Shown here one piece after another: positions 17,329 through 27,175 of a stretch of DNA of 64,000 nt. Position 1 is the first letter of the stretch, and each line of letters opens with the position of its first letter. The position numbers and the translations under genes were made by a program. The notes below the pieces were generated by a model that worked only from the letters and a program-made list of their open reading frames with translations, was not told the DNA's origin and ran no database searches. The DNA is from Promethearchaeota archaeon. GTDB taxonomy: Archaea; Asgardarchaeota; Lokiarchaeia; Sigyniarchaeales; SOKP01. Location: positions 124,001 to 188,000 of the forward strand of contig JAHLWS010000078.1 of assembly GCA_019057795.1 (NCBI GenBank). Reading direction: 5' to 3'.

Positions 17329-19278
17329 ATGCTTATCGATAATTGTAAGGCTAAATATATAATTGGTGATTATTTGTCCAACTATCGTAATGAAGACTTA
17401 TCCATTTTAATGAATAAATATAGTAAAAAAAAAGTATCAATTACAAAAGCGATTAAAAATTTCATAAAACCAGGAGACCGGATATTTATAGATTCAGGCT
17501 GTGCAGAACCAATAGATTTAACTAAGAAGCTAATAGAATTAGGTTTAGAACTTCCTGATGTAGAAATCCTGCACTTTCTTAGTTTAAGCGATTTAGATTA
17601 TTATGAAACGGCTGGTGGACTAGAAGATTTATTTAGACATAATGCTTTTTTTATAGGAAAATCACTTCGCAAATACATTAGAGACGGTCAAGCGGATTAC
17701 ACTCCAATTCTCTTATCTGAAATTCCTTGGTTATTTAAACTAGGTAAAATGCATTTAGATACCGCACTCATTCAAGTAAGCCCACCAGATAGATATGGCT
17801 TTTGTAGTTACGGTATTAATGTAGATATTGTTAAACCTATAGCAGAAAGTTCCGAATATGTAGTAGCCGAAATTAACCCCAATATGCCCCGCACATTAGG
17901 TGACTCGTTTATCCATATGGACGACATAGACGCGTTTATTATTTCTAATCACGATATTATTGAGTTCAGTTACGGAGAACCTGATGCTGTTTCTACTAAA
18001 ATAGCAAAATTTGTAGCATCCCTAATAGAAGATGAATCCACTATCCAAATGGGCATTGGTGAAATTCCAAATGCGGTTACTATCGAATTAGCAGATAAGA
18101 AAAATTTGGGGATACACAGTGAAGTTTTTTCAGATGGTATAGTAGATCTTGTCGAAAGTGGAGTTGTTACCTGTAAAAAAAAGACGATACATAAGGATAA
18201 AATAATCTGTTCTTTTGTTATGGGCACCAAACGATTATACGACTTTGTGGACGATAATCCAATGGTAGAATTTCATCCGTGCGATTATACAAATGATCCG
18301 TTTATAATTAGCAAGAACAAGAAGCAAATTGCGATTAACGCGGCGCTTTCTGTTGATTTAACTGGACAAGTAAATTCGGATTCGATTGGACATCAATTTT
18401 ATAGTGGAATTGGGGGACAAGTTGATTTTGTGAGGGGCGCTGCTCGATCTAAGAATGGGAAACCAATTATGGTTCTTCCTTCTACGGCCACTATGAAAGA
18501 TGGGACTTTAGTCTCTCGAATCGTTCCATTCCTTCAACCTGGTGCGGGAGTGGTAGTAACTAGAGGTGATGTACATTACATTGCAACTGAGTGGGGGTTA
18601 GCTTATCTTTATGGAAAAAGCATACGAGAAAGAGTTCTAGAAATGATTAACATCGCTCATCCGGATTTTCGAGAAGAACTATTAGAACACGCGAAAAAAT
18701 GGAATTATATCTATTCTGATCAGACCTTACCAGTTTCTATTGATGGTAGAATAAGCGTTTATCCCGAAAAATACGAAACTAAATTGGAGTTAAGGAATGG
18801 AAAAACCATCAAGATTCGTCCAGTAAAACCAACTGACGAAAGAATGATCCAAGAACTTCATTATTCCTTAGATGATAGAGATAGGTATTTTAGATTCTTT
18901 TCTCCCATGAAAGATTTTCGTCACAAGAAAATTCAACCCTTAGTTAATATCGATTATACTACAAATATGATATTAATAGGAGAATTTAACGAAAAAGGAA
19001 AAGATAATATTATTGCGATAGGGGCATTCTTTAAAACGTTCCAAGCCTCCTTCGGAGAAATTGCGTTTGTTGTTCATAGAGATTGGAGAAATTTAGGAAT
19101 TACTAAATTCTTTTTAAATTACTTAGTACAAATTGCTAAAGAACTCAATTATAGAACATTTGGCGGTTCAATTTTATTAGAAAATAAATCTATGCTCCAT
19201 GTTATTAATACATCTGGCTATACATTAAAAATAAAAAAGATTGAAGAAGGTGTTACTGAATTTGCCTTTGATCTGTAA
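17329..19278 (+). CDS. Acetyl-CoA hydrolase/4-hydroxybutyrate CoA-transferase family protein fused to GNAT acetyltransferase
   Basis: A 649-residue fusion. Residues about 30-470 form a class I CoA-transferase of the acetyl-CoA hydrolase/4-hydroxybutyrate CoA-transferase type, with GIHSEVFSDG holding the catalytic glutamate and FYSGIGGQVDFVRGA typical of the second half. Residues about 485-649 form a GNAT domain (IRPVKPTDERMIQEL, then AFVVHRDWRNLGITKFFLNYL with the acetyl-CoA pyrophosphate loop in degenerate form). It probably moves CoA between organic acids, with the GNAT part perhaps controlling activity by acetylation. The same fusion order is known in some anaerobic bacteria. It stands alone in its transcription unit. 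Confidence 0.85.
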   Translation: MLIDNCKAKYIIGDYLSNYRNEDLSILMNKYSKKKVSITKAIKNFIKPGDRIFIDSGCAEPIDLTKKLIELGLELPDVEILHFLSLSDLDYYETAGGLEDLFRHNAFFIGKSLRKYIRDGQADYTPILLSEIPWLFKLGKMHLDTALIQVSPPDRYGFCSYGINVDIVKPIAESSEYVVAEINPNMPRTLGDSFIHMDDIDAFIISNHDIIEFSYGEPDAVSTKIAKFVASLIEDESTIQMGIGEIPNAVTIELADKKNLGIHSEVFSDGIVDLVESGVVTCKKKTIHKDKIICSFVMGTKRLYDFVDDNPMVEFHPCDYTNDPFIISKNKKQIAINAALSVDLTGQVNSDSIGHQFYSGIGGQVDFVRGAARSKNGKPIMVLPSTATMKDGTLVSRIVPFLQPGAGVVVTRGDVHYIATEWGLAYLYGKSIRERVLEMINIAHPDFREELLEHAKKWNYIYSDQTLPVSIDGRISVYPEKYETKLELRNGKTIKIRPVKPTDERMIQELHYSLDDRDRYFRFFSPMKDFRHKKIQPLVNIDYTTNMILIGEFNEKGKDNIIAIGAFFKTFQASFGEIAFVVHRDWRNLGITKFFLNYLVQIAKELNYRTFGGSILLENKSMLHVINTSGYTLKIKKIEEGVTEFAFDL

Positions 19279-19298
19279 CATTCATTAAAACAATTAGT

Positions 19299-20588
19299 TC
19301 ATTCCTTTTTAGCTTTTAAATATTTAGATATTTTCTTTGCTAACATTTCTTGTTTTTTCCAATTTCCATCAGCCAATCCTTTTGAAGTTAGTTCTGAAAT
19401 TACCTTTCTAATTTTTTCTTCGACCTTTTTCACTTTCTCATTCGCAAAAACTGTAAGAGGTAAGGGCATAAAAGTGTGCGTATGTATATTTGCTCCCATA
19501 TCAGACAAATCTTTCATTAATTTAATTGTGAGATCTACATCTTCCTCTGTTTCGTTAGGCAAGCTAAAAATAAAGTCTACATTTGCTAATAGGCCGTTTT
19601 CTATCGTCAATTTAACAGCTTTATAAACAGATTTAACAGAGTGACCTCTATTACACAAGTCTAAAATTCTCTGACTTCCCGATTGGGCTCCAATTGTTAT
19701 GTTATCATTAGTAGCGTATTTTAAAACCAATCCTAAAGTTTCATTAGTCACATGTTCAGGTCTAACTTCAGATGGAAACGATCCTAAGAATATCCTCCCT
19801 TTCGGTTTAATTATTTCTCTTATTTGAATTAATAATTCTTCTAATTGGGGAAGATTAAGCGTTTTTCCATCTAATGAGCCGTAAGAAAAAGCATTTGGAG
19901 TTATAAATCTTATATCTGTTTTATTAAAACTTTTCATAAATTTAACTGTTTTACAAATTGAGTTAATACTTCTATGTCTTGGAAGAGTTCCCAAAATATA
20001 AGGTGTTTGACAAAAATAACAAACATAAGGACAACCCCTAGTTATTTCAATTGCTCCAAACTTTACATTTTTAACAGGTAAAGGAGGATATTTATCCAAA
20101 TTGATCCATTGTCTTTTTTCAGTTAGTATAAAGTTATTACCTACATCAAGATAAGCAATTCCAGTTATATCATTAACATTCTCATCATTCTTAATCTTTT
20201 TAAGAATTTCTATTAGAGTTTCCTCGCCTTCGCCCTTCACGACTAAATCAAATCCCATTTCAAGAGTTCCTTCTGGATCACCTGTTGGATGAGGGCCACC
20301 CGCGATAAATAAAGCTCGTTGGATATATTTTTTCCGTAATATTTTAATTAAATCAAGAATCTCCCATAATTGAGTTGTAAAAAAAGATATTCCTACTACA
20401 ACTTTTTGATGATTTTGAATTATTTTTTCTAACTCGTCAATAAGGTTTTCATAGCCACGAATAAAATAAATCTTAATGTCATCTAACCCGCGCTCAGTTT
20501 CAATGGCACCAATTAACGCGTTGAAACTATAAATATTTTGTTTTTGATACAAAACAACTAATGCTATTTTTGATTGCAAATATAACAC
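19299..20588 (-). CDS. B12-binding/radical SAM protein, MJ1487 family
   Basis: A 429-residue protein with an N-terminal cobalamin-binding-like Rossmann domain (VVVGISFFTTQLWEIL, FIAGGPHPTGDPEGTL, VVKGEGEETLIEIL) and a radical SAM core with the cluster cysteines at 186, 190 and 193 (RGCPYVCYFCQTP). Later blocks VRPEHVTNETL, NITIGAQSGSQRILDLCNRGH and VDFIFSLPNETEEDV are typical of the MJ1487 family. The reaction is unknown, though methylthio- or methyl-transfer is plausible. The first codon is GTG, and the TTG three codons in is an alternative. It is convergent with the CoA-transferase fusion gene. Confidence 0.8.
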   Translation of the reverse strand: MLYLQSKIALVVLYQKQNIYSFNALIGAIETERGLDDIKIYFIRGYENLIDELEKIIQNHQKVVVGISFFTTQLWEILDLIKILRKKYIQRALFIAGGPHPTGDPEGTLEMGFDLVVKGEGEETLIEILKKIKNDENVNDITGIAYLDVGNNFILTEKRQWINLDKYPPLPVKNVKFGAIEITRGCPYVCYFCQTPYILGTLPRHRSINSICKTVKFMKSFNKTDIRFITPNAFSYGSLDGKTLNLPQLEELLIQIREIIKPKGRIFLGSFPSEVRPEHVTNETLGLVLKYATNDNITIGAQSGSQRILDLCNRGHSVKSVYKAVKLTIENGLLANVDFIFSLPNETEEDVDLTIKLMKDLSDMGANIHTHTFMPLPLTVFANEKVKKVEEKIRKVISELTSKGLADGNWKKQEMLAKKISKYLKAKKE

Positions 20589-20690
20589 AACACAAAATAA
20601 GATATACTCTTTTTGGTATTATATATTTAAAGTATATTTTAAATTAATTCATAACAAAAAAATCAAATAAAATGTCAGAGTGATATAAAT

Positions 20691-21140
20691 ATGTTATTAA
20701 ATTGGTTTTTTGCAGAAACAGCACTTGAAGTAGGAAGATCCTGGTTTGACTTTTATTCAATAGGCCACATTTGTTTTGGTATAGGTTTGTTCCTTTTCTT
20801 TTCGCTGTTCTATACTATACCCAAAAAACATGGTAAAACGCCTATTTTCTCGCTAGTCTTCGTATTTATTCTTAGTTTCGCATTTATAATTTTATGGGAA
20901 GTTTTAGAGAATTTCTTGTTCATTGGATTGGGATGGAAATTTGAGAACCGGCTCGACAGTTGGCAAAATATTACAACAGACATCATAATAGGTATTCTCG
21001 GAAGTCTAATTTCTTGGCTCTTTTGTCACGAGGTTTTTGTGAAAGATAAAAACATTTGGGCTTATTATATTTTTGGTATTATCGGTTTTGGATTGTGGCT
21101 TGTTGTGTTTATTATACTACGCGCTCTTACAATAACCTAA
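20691..21140 (+). CDS. Four-helix membrane protein
   Basis: A 149-residue integral membrane protein with hydrophobic helices near 22-44, 52-80, 95-116 and 122-146. Conserved-looking polar residues sit in the membrane region: IGHICFG near 25, WEVLENF near 70 and D...NITTDIIIGILG near 90-102, a pattern seen in small membrane proteins of the DUF2238/VanZ sort. Function unknown. It is divergent from the radical SAM gene and followed by the N-formylglutamate-type hydrolase gene 91 nt later. Confidence 0.6.
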   Translation: MLLNWFFAETALEVGRSWFDFYSIGHICFGIGLFLFFSLFYTIPKKHGKTPIFSLVFVFILSFAFIILWEVLENFLFIGLGWKFENRLDSWQNITTDIIIGILGSLISWLFCHEVFVKDKNIWAYYIFGIIGFGLWLVVFIILRALTIT

Positions 21141-21231
21141 GCAAACCTTTTATTTCTAATATAAAACAATTTTTTTAATAACTTATTTTCTTTTTCTACT
21201 ATAGATTTTATGGTTTAAGGAAAAACTGAAT

Positions 21232-21969
21232 ATGGTAAATATTAAAGATTTTATTGAATATAACAGGGGATCAATTCCATTAATTATCTCCGTCCCTCAC
21301 GGCGGTACAACTAAATGTGACCATATACCTCAGAGAACTAACGGGATCCATGGATTAGATAAAGATACAATAAAATTAGCACGTGAGTTAATTGAAAAGA
21401 TTAAAAATGTCTTTAAATTTAAGACGCCATCCTATATCATATCAAAAATCCAGAGAGTAAAAATAGATTTTAATAGAAATTCATCTGAAGCATTTGATCA
21501 AAAATCAGAATTGGCTAAGAGAATTTATCGTTTTTACCATAATAAGATAGAAGAATTAATTTTATACAATTTAGAGACTTTCAATAGTTCAATGTTAATA
21601 GATATTCACGGATTTGAAAAAGACAAAAGACCAAAAGGATTTCGAGACGTTGAATTAATTTTAGGAACAAATAATTTAGAAACATTGTATCCTAATTCGA
21701 TCCCCAAAAGGGATTGGGGTAAAAATCTTCGGGGGAAAATAGTAAAGAAGTTTAACAATTTAAATATAGCCATAGCGCCCGGTCATCATTTAAGAAGAGA
21801 GTTTGTTTTGACAGGGGGTTATATCACGACGAAATATGGTGCAAGTCATATTAAAAATAGTCAAACCATTCAAATTGAATTTTCTGATAAAATTAGACTA
21901 TATGATAAAGAATTAAAAAATATAGTACTTTCAACGCTTGCAGATTTGCTATATAAAGAATTTGGATAA
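21232..21969 (+). CDS. N-formylglutamate amidohydrolase-family protein
   Basis: A 245-residue zinc hydrolase with the family motifs: IPLIISVPHGG near 17-27, KIDFNRNSSEA near 80-90, MLIDIHGFEKDKRPKG near 122-137, and a C-terminal IQIEFSDKIRL. The His of PHGG, the Asp/Asn of DFNR and the His of DIHG fit metal and substrate binding. The family removes N-formyl groups from glutamate or related compounds; no histidine-degradation genes lie nearby, so the true substrate is open. It has its own leader after a 91-nt AT-rich gap. Confidence 0.75.
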   Translation: MVNIKDFIEYNRGSIPLIISVPHGGTTKCDHIPQRTNGIHGLDKDTIKLARELIEKIKNVFKFKTPSYIISKIQRVKIDFNRNSSEAFDQKSELAKRIYRFYHNKIEELILYNLETFNSSMLIDIHGFEKDKRPKGFRDVELILGTNNLETLYPNSIPKRDWGKNLRGKIVKKFNNLNIAIAPGHHLRREFVLTGGYITTKYGASHIKNSQTIQIEFSDKIRLYDKELKNIVLSTLADLLYKEFG

Positions 21970-22153
21970 AAAGCACTATAGATTTTATTGTAAATATTAA
22001 ATAGAATTTTTACTGTGTAAATAAAAGATTATTGATAGTAATTTCGCTTTATTGGTATTTATTTTAATTTTAAGATAACACATGAAGAAATTTATATAAA
22101 AACACACCATATAGGATATAAGAAGTGGAATTATTTAGATTACAGAAATTTCT

Positions 22154-22489
22154 ATGAACGAGGAAAAAATTGACATTAGCGATTTAGAATCATTCATCAA
22201 TGGTTTACAAGTCTCATTAGATATGCTTGCTGGCGCCGATCCTTCTAAATCAAAAGGATTTCAAGCCCAGTTAGCTAAAACAATATCGAACTTAAGAATA
22301 AAGAGAGTCGAGCAATTTGAGCCGTTACCTAAGATTTTAGGAAATGTAACGAAAGAAGACATTAAAAAGTACTTAACAAAAGAGTTAGAACAATTAATGC
22401 GTTATTTAGATACTCAAGAATACCCTAGAGGAAAATACGCTTTAGTAAAGAAAATCGTTCATTTAAGGGCTGAAATTAACCGAATGTAA
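22154..22489 (+). CDS. Small hypothetical helical protein
   Basis: A 111-residue soluble, helical, charged protein (MNEEKIDISDLESFINGLQ...). It has no motif that I recognise. It lies 39 nt upstream of the TatD-family gene on the same strand and may be co-transcribed with it. A TATA-like TTTATATAAAA at 22091-22101 precedes it at a plausible distance. Confidence 0.5.
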   Translation: MNEEKIDISDLESFINGLQVSLDMLAGADPSKSKGFQAQLAKTISNLRIKRVEQFEPLPKILGNVTKEDIKKYLTKELEQLMRYLDTQEYPRGKYALVKKIVHLRAEINRM

Positions 22490-22528
22490 TATGATGTTAT
22501 TTCTAAACCTTACTTTAATTATATAAAG

Positions 22529-23299
22529 GTGATTAAAATTCTAATTGATGTGCACTGTCACGCAAATCTTTATTTGGATATTGACAAAGTTATTAATGAA
22601 GCTAAAAATGTAGGAGTTGAAAAGATCATTGCTGTAGCAATGAGTTCTATAAGTCAAAGGAGAGTCTTAGAAATTGCTGATCAATATAAAGAGATTTATG
22701 CTGCTTTAGGAGTTCATCCCGAGGAGGTGAAAATGAATAGAAACATAGAAAATCAGTTAGAATCAATCATAGACTTAATCAAAACCAAAAAAGAAAATAT
22801 ATGTGCTATTGGAGAAATTGGTTTAGATCACTATTTCGTTAAAGATAAAGAGTTATATCCTCTTCAAAAGACAATTTTTGATAAAATGTTATTGCTCGCT
22901 CAAGGTTTGGAACTCCCAGTTAATCTCCACACAAAAGGAGCTGAAAAAATAATTTTTGATACCCTGCCTTCATATAAAATTCCTAATGTCAATATTCATT
23001 GGTATTCAGGACCAGAAATTTTTTTAAAAAAAGGAATCGATAGAGGTTATTTCTTTTCTATTACCCCTGCTCTTAGTTATTCTCCACCGGTAAAAAAAAC
23101 GGTTTTAACTGTGGATATAGAACATTTACTTCTAGAAAGCGATGGTCCAGTTAAATATACAAGAAAAGTTGGTACACCCGCTATGATAAGAGATGTTTTA
23201 AACACTATATCAAAATTAAAAGAAATTCCGGTAATTGTGTTAGAAAACCAAATATTAGATAATACAAGAAAAATTTTTCCTAAAATTTTTGAAAACTAG
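22529..23299 (+). CDS. TatD-family metal-dependent hydrolase/DNase
   Basis: A 256-residue TatD-like TIM barrel. The HxH motif is at DVHCHAN near residue 8. YAALGVHPEEV, AIGEIGLDHYF, PVNLHTKGAE, NIHWYSG and LLLESDGPVK carry the remaining metal ligands. Relatives act as 3'-5' exonucleases or D-aminoacyl-tRNA deacylase-like enzymes. The start codon is GTG, placed just after AAAGGTG. Its end overlaps the 3' end of the convergent thymidylate synthase gene by 4 nt. Confidence 0.85.
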   Translation: MIKILIDVHCHANLYLDIDKVINEAKNVGVEKIIAVAMSSISQRRVLEIADQYKEIYAALGVHPEEVKMNRNIENQLESIIDLIKTKKENICAIGEIGLDHYFVKDKELYPLQKTIFDKMLLLAQGLELPVNLHTKGAEKIIFDTLPSYKIPNVNIHWYSGPEIFLKKGIDRGYFFSITPALSYSPPVKKTVLTVDIEHLLLESDGPVKYTRKVGTPAMIRDVLNTISKLKEIPVIVLENQILDNTRKIFPKIFEN

Positions 23300-24309
23300 C
23301 TACTATTTTCTTCCAGTAATTCAATTACTTCATCGGGAAATTGTTCTCCTTTATTTTTCATGCGTTCAAACATGTCCTTAACTTCAGAAATCGTATTTCC
23401 ATAAATATGCAGAGAATTGCTAAAATCTAAGTAATGACCCATCCCTACGCCGAGCTGTTCAGCAACATATTTCTGAATTCGAATCATTCCATTTACATTT
23501 GCTTCCCACGCTCTAAATAAATCTCTGCTTCTCCAAGTTGTTTGCATTATTAATTTATCATCTTTCACTCGCATATAAATTCTCTGAAGACAGGGAGGGT
23601 CGATATGAAAGGGATCAACAAGTGGACGCCATGTAATTGCTTGAGCTCTGCGCGAATAAGGTTTTTCTTTCAATTTGTTAATTATATATTCAATTTGATC
23701 TATTTTTGGGAATTTAATTACTTCAATTGGTATCTTTTGAATTCCAACTTGCTCTGATATTTTTTTATTTAAATCGAAGTCAACAAGATTTTTCAATTTC
23801 CAAATTATTGATTCGCCAGATGTCTGGACCTTTTCTGACTTCAATAGTTTTTGGTGTTTTTTGACAAAGTCATTATCAACTAATTCTAAATCGTAATTAA
23901 CATGGATAGAATCCTCTAGGGAATAGGGAGAATAATTAAATATTCGATCGTGATAGGAATACGGAAAACTCGAGCCAGAATCCCAGATATAATGATCATT
24001 TACGCCCTCCATAATCTCTTCAATGTAACCACTTTGGATTGATCCGATTAAATAGGTATCTGCCATACAACCGTATACTTCAAAAGAGTTTCCATACTTT
24101 GATCTAATTTTCATTACTTTATCTTTACGCATAATCGGACTACTTATAGGATCTTTTATTTCTATTAATACAGTAGCATCTTTAGATGGAAGATCTTCTT
24201 GTTTATCGTACTCTGTTTTAATATCGTCACCGTTATATAAAACTTGAGCCACAGCTGAAAGCCACGCGTCTCGAACTGTTTTTTTGGAAATAAATATAAC
24301 TTGAGCCAT
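23296..24309 (-). CDS. thyA: Archaeal-type thymidylate synthase
   Basis: A 337-residue thymidylate synthase family protein. The C-terminal half has YSRRAQAITWRP, the catalytic cysteine in DPPCLQRI (Cys240), the RSRDLFRAWEANVNGMI segment for dUMP binding, and SLHIYG near the end. It should methylate dUMP to dTMP with a reduced folate or methanopterin-type carbon donor. It lacks the long C-terminus of bacterial ThyA and has about 190 residues before the core, as in archaeal versions. Its 3' end overlaps the convergent TatD gene by 4 nt. Confidence 0.8.
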   Translation of the reverse strand: MAQVIFISKKTVRDAWLSAVAQVLYNGDDIKTEYDKQEDLPSKDATVLIEIKDPISSPIMRKDKVMKIRSKYGNSFEVYGCMADTYLIGSIQSGYIEEIMEGVNDHYIWDSGSSFPYSYHDRIFNYSPYSLEDSIHVNYDLELVDNDFVKKHQKLLKSEKVQTSGESIIWKLKNLVDFDLNKKISEQVGIQKIPIEVIKFPKIDQIEYIINKLKEKPYSRRAQAITWRPLVDPFHIDPPCLQRIYMRVKDDKLIMQTTWRSRDLFRAWEANVNGMIRIQKYVAEQLGVGMGHYLDFSNSLHIYGNTISEVKDMFERMKNKGEQFPDEVIELLEENSS

Positions 24310-24551
24310 AATTTTAAACCTCTAAACATTCACTTAACATGTTAATTTTTTAGTATTATAATTTTATTGTTAAAACTTTAACAAAATGATATTTTTGTTA
24401 TACTATATCAAAATTCGATTACATTCGATTACATTTATCGATTATACATAAATAAATAATAATTTTTTATTAAAAATTACCAACAATATTTTATATTCAA
24501 ACTTATTTAGTCTTCTAAAGAGATTATGAAATTATTGGAGAGATTGATAAG

Positions 24552-24845
24552 TTGATTTCTTTAAAATTTAGATTTGAACCTCCTTTTAACGAAATTACTA
24601 AGGGTACAAACCAAATTATTAATTTTGAGAATGAATTAACAATTAAAGAATTATTAGAATTTTTTAAAGAACATTTTGGCGAAAAATTCTACGAACTACT
24701 CTGGGATAAAAAAAAAAGGGACGAGTTTAGTTCCTTTCTTTCAATAATCATAAATGGTAGAAGTTATAGGGACGAAAATTTCTTAAAAACAGTTTTAAAA
24801 GATGGAGATGATATCTCTTTTTTGTATCTCTATTTTGGTGGATAA
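24552..24845 (+). CDS. MoaD/ThiS-like ubiquitin-fold protein
   Basis: A 97-residue beta-grasp protein ending in FGG, the di-glycine tail needed for adenylation or thiocarboxylation. TIKELLEFFKEHF and SSFLSIIINGRSY...LKDGDDISFLYLYFGG follow the MoaD/ThiS/SAMP pattern. It could donate sulfur for molybdopterin or thio-modification, or act as a protein modifier. It starts with TTG, selected because GGAGAG lies about 10 nt upstream. No E1-like activating enzyme is visible in the window. Confidence 0.75.
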   Translation: MISLKFRFEPPFNEITKGTNQIINFENELTIKELLEFFKEHFGEKFYELLWDKKKRDEFSSFLSIIINGRSYRDENFLKTVLKDGDDISFLYLYFGG

Positions 24846-24860
24846 ACTTATAAAGACTAG

Positions 24861-25892
24861 CTATAGTAATAAGATTATCCACATACCTAACCCTGTCAAT
24901 ATAGGATTTAAGATATTATCGGATATATGCTCTATAGAGAAGTCTACTAATAAAAACAAAATTACTGATACTAAAGCCATTATTAAGATTTTTATATAAC
25001 TTATAGGCATCCAGAAGTGGTATAAATTCATAACTATAAAGACAATTAAAAACGTAGTAATGCCTCCAGCGATAAAGCCTTCTATTGTTTTATTAGAATT
25101 TTTTTTAAGCCTGTGCGTCCCATATTTTTTACCAATTAAACATGCTACCGCGTCAGCTCCCGTAGTAATTAACGCAACAGATGCTAAAATAGGAAATGGT
25201 GCAAAAACGAAGGGTATTAAAGATAAAACTAAAGGAGTTGATGCTATAAAAGTATCAAGTTCGCTTGGCCTCATTGCTAACAGCCAACGCTTACCCCACT
25301 TAGGCAAAATATAAAATTTATTTAATCGAGATAAATCAGCAATTTGGAACATAATTACGAACCCCAAACCAAACGTGATTATTAACCAATAAGAAAAACT
25401 ATATTGGTCTAAATTTAATTGACTTAAAATGCCTAAATTATCAAGAATGGTTCCTAACGACCAAAAAAAAAAAATTATAAATGTTGTTAATAAATGTAAA
25501 AATTTTCTTCCAAATTCACTTTTAAAGTCATCAACCCACTTATCATTCACTTCTTTGCAATAAATACTATAATCTCTCTCTGCCATAATTTCAGGGTTTC
25601 TTTTTGAAATAATTGCATTATAAATCAAAAAAGCGCTCCAAATTCCCATTTCAATTAAAAAAAATGTAGATGTAAAAAACCACAAAAAGTTCAACGTGTT
25701 ATTTGCTAATTGAGGGGAATGAAATTGAATCATAAACGGAAATAGAATTCCCGCCATTAACAGCAGTAGAACTATTAATAGTTCGTTAAAAAACAAATGC
25801 TTTTGTATCTTCTCTCTTCTGTTCTTAAATACATAGATGAAAGTTATAATTGAATAACCAATAAAAATCAAAGAGGATGGTAAATAATACAT
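24861..25892 (-). CDS. CTP-dependent polyprenol/diacylglycerol kinase-like membrane protein
   Basis: A 343-residue protein with about nine membrane helices, resembling the dolichol kinase/phosphatidate cytidylyltransferase-like family. GRKFLHLLTTF near 128 gives the RK..H motif. TGADAVACLIGKKYG near 243, followed by KTIEGFIAGG, and DNILNPILTGLG near 325 are the family's nucleotide-site and terminal motifs. It likely phosphorylates a polyprenol or diacylglycerol during archaeal lipid or glycan-carrier metabolism. A second member follows upstream on the same strand. Confidence 0.75.
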   Translation of the reverse strand: MYYLPSSLIFIGYSIITFIYVFKNRREKIQKHLFFNELLIVLLLLMAGILFPFMIQFHSPQLANNTLNFLWFFTSTFFLIEMGIWSAFLIYNAIISKRNPEIMAERDYSIYCKEVNDKWVDDFKSEFGRKFLHLLTTFIIFFFWSLGTILDNLGILSQLNLDQYSFSYWLIITFGLGFVIMFQIADLSRLNKFYILPKWGKRWLLAMRPSELDTFIASTPLVLSLIPFVFAPFPILASVALITTGADAVACLIGKKYGTHRLKKNSNKTIEGFIAGGITTFLIVFIVMNLYHFWMPISYIKILIMALVSVILFLLVDFSIEHISDNILNPILTGLGMWIILLL

Positions 25893-25984
25893 TTTTAATC
25901 ATTAAAGTCGAATAATTTAAATATTTTTACTTATTGTGTAAATTGATTAATCAGAAACCTTCCCGAAACTTCTTTTCAAGATCT

Positions 25985-27091
25985 TCAAATCCAATTCAAA
26001 ATAATTGTATAATAATCGAAATTAAAAAAAAACCTAATAAACAAATAGATAAGGCTACTTCCAATAGGGATCAATAAATTATCGGATATATCAATTGGCT
26101 TATTAGTGAAAATATCAAAAAGTAAGAATGCAAAGGTAAAAATAACCGCCCAAGGAATACCAATAAAAAAGAAGCATATTATAAAACAGGCAATAATTCC
26201 TGCTATTGAGCCTTCCCAAGATTTTTCTTTATTCCATCTAATTTTATTTTTCCCAAATCTTATACCGATTTGACTCGTTGCTAAATCCGCTATAGAACTT
26301 ATTCCTAAAATCGTTAAAAAAACCATAGGTGGAGTAATTAAGGCAGCAACCATCTGTCCTATTGCAAAATAGAGATAAGTACCATAACCCTTTTTCTCTT
26401 CTTCACTGAGTAAAATATTGCTGAGAAAGTTAAAGGGAAAAGCAAAGAATCTAACTTTTCGAGTTAGTTCGTTTGCTAATATGATAAAGCAAAAACCATA
26501 GAAAAAGAAAAATATAAGATAATAAAACCAACCTAAAGAAAATAAAACCTCACTAATACTATTTGGCTCAAATAATATTTGTATGAACAAACTAAACATA
26601 TTATTATCATCCGGAATCATCCCACTAATCGAACCAGAAAGGTTCATTACAAAACCAACGCCTAAATACCATACCACAAACAAACCTACAAAAATTAAAA
26701 CATGAGGGATTTTTCTGTATGTATCTCCCCTAAGTTTACTTCTATTACTTGTTTTTTCCTCTAACGAATTCCAAAATTTTGATAAATCTTTGTTTTTAAA
26801 AACAAGCTTAAACAAAAATAAAATACCAGTCGATATAAAAACTATCGCACCAATTATAAGCAAGGGGAGCCCTAACGCAAGAGAGAAAATTGGTAATGTG
26901 TCAGAATAAAGCGTTGTGTCTTGAAGCATTAGTAATTCTATAATTATAATAATAATAAAAGTCAAAAACAAGGCGCCAAACCCAAAAAAATTGTTAAAAA
27001 CTTCCTTTTTATACGAAAAATGTATGTAACTAAATAATATGATGATGTAAGAACATAAGTTTAATAGAAACCAAAATAAAAATTCTACCAT
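25985..27091 (-). CDS. CTP-dependent polyprenol/diacylglycerol kinase-like membrane protein (second copy)
   Basis: A 368-residue protein of about ten membrane helices with the same signature order as its neighbour: RKIPHVLIFVGL near 128, SIADLATSQIGIRFGKNK near 265, KSWEGSIAGI near 290 and DNLLIPIGSSLIYL near 345. Similarity to the neighbouring copy is limited to these motifs, so the two probably act on different lipids. The pair lies 92 nt apart on the minus strand and may be co-transcribed, divergent from maf. Confidence 0.75.
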   Translation of the reverse strand: MVEFLFWFLLNLCSYIIILFSYIHFSYKKEVFNNFFGFGALFLTFIIIIIIELLMLQDTTLYSDTLPIFSLALGLPLLIIGAIVFISTGILFLFKLVFKNKDLSKFWNSLEEKTSNRSKLRGDTYRKIPHVLIFVGLFVVWYLGVGFVMNLSGSISGMIPDDNNMFSLFIQILFEPNSISEVLFSLGWFYYLIFFFFYGFCFIILANELTRKVRFFAFPFNFLSNILLSEEEKKGYGTYLYFAIGQMVAALITPPMVFLTILGISSIADLATSQIGIRFGKNKIRWNKEKSWEGSIAGIIACFIICFFFIGIPWAVIFTFAFLLFDIFTNKPIDISDNLLIPIGSSLIYLFIRFFFNFDYYTIILNWI

Positions 27092-27175
27092 ATTTAGTTC
27101 AAATTTAATTAATTAATTCCTAATATTAAATATAGGGGTTTTATTCTTTAATTAAGGTTATTTACATCAGTAAAA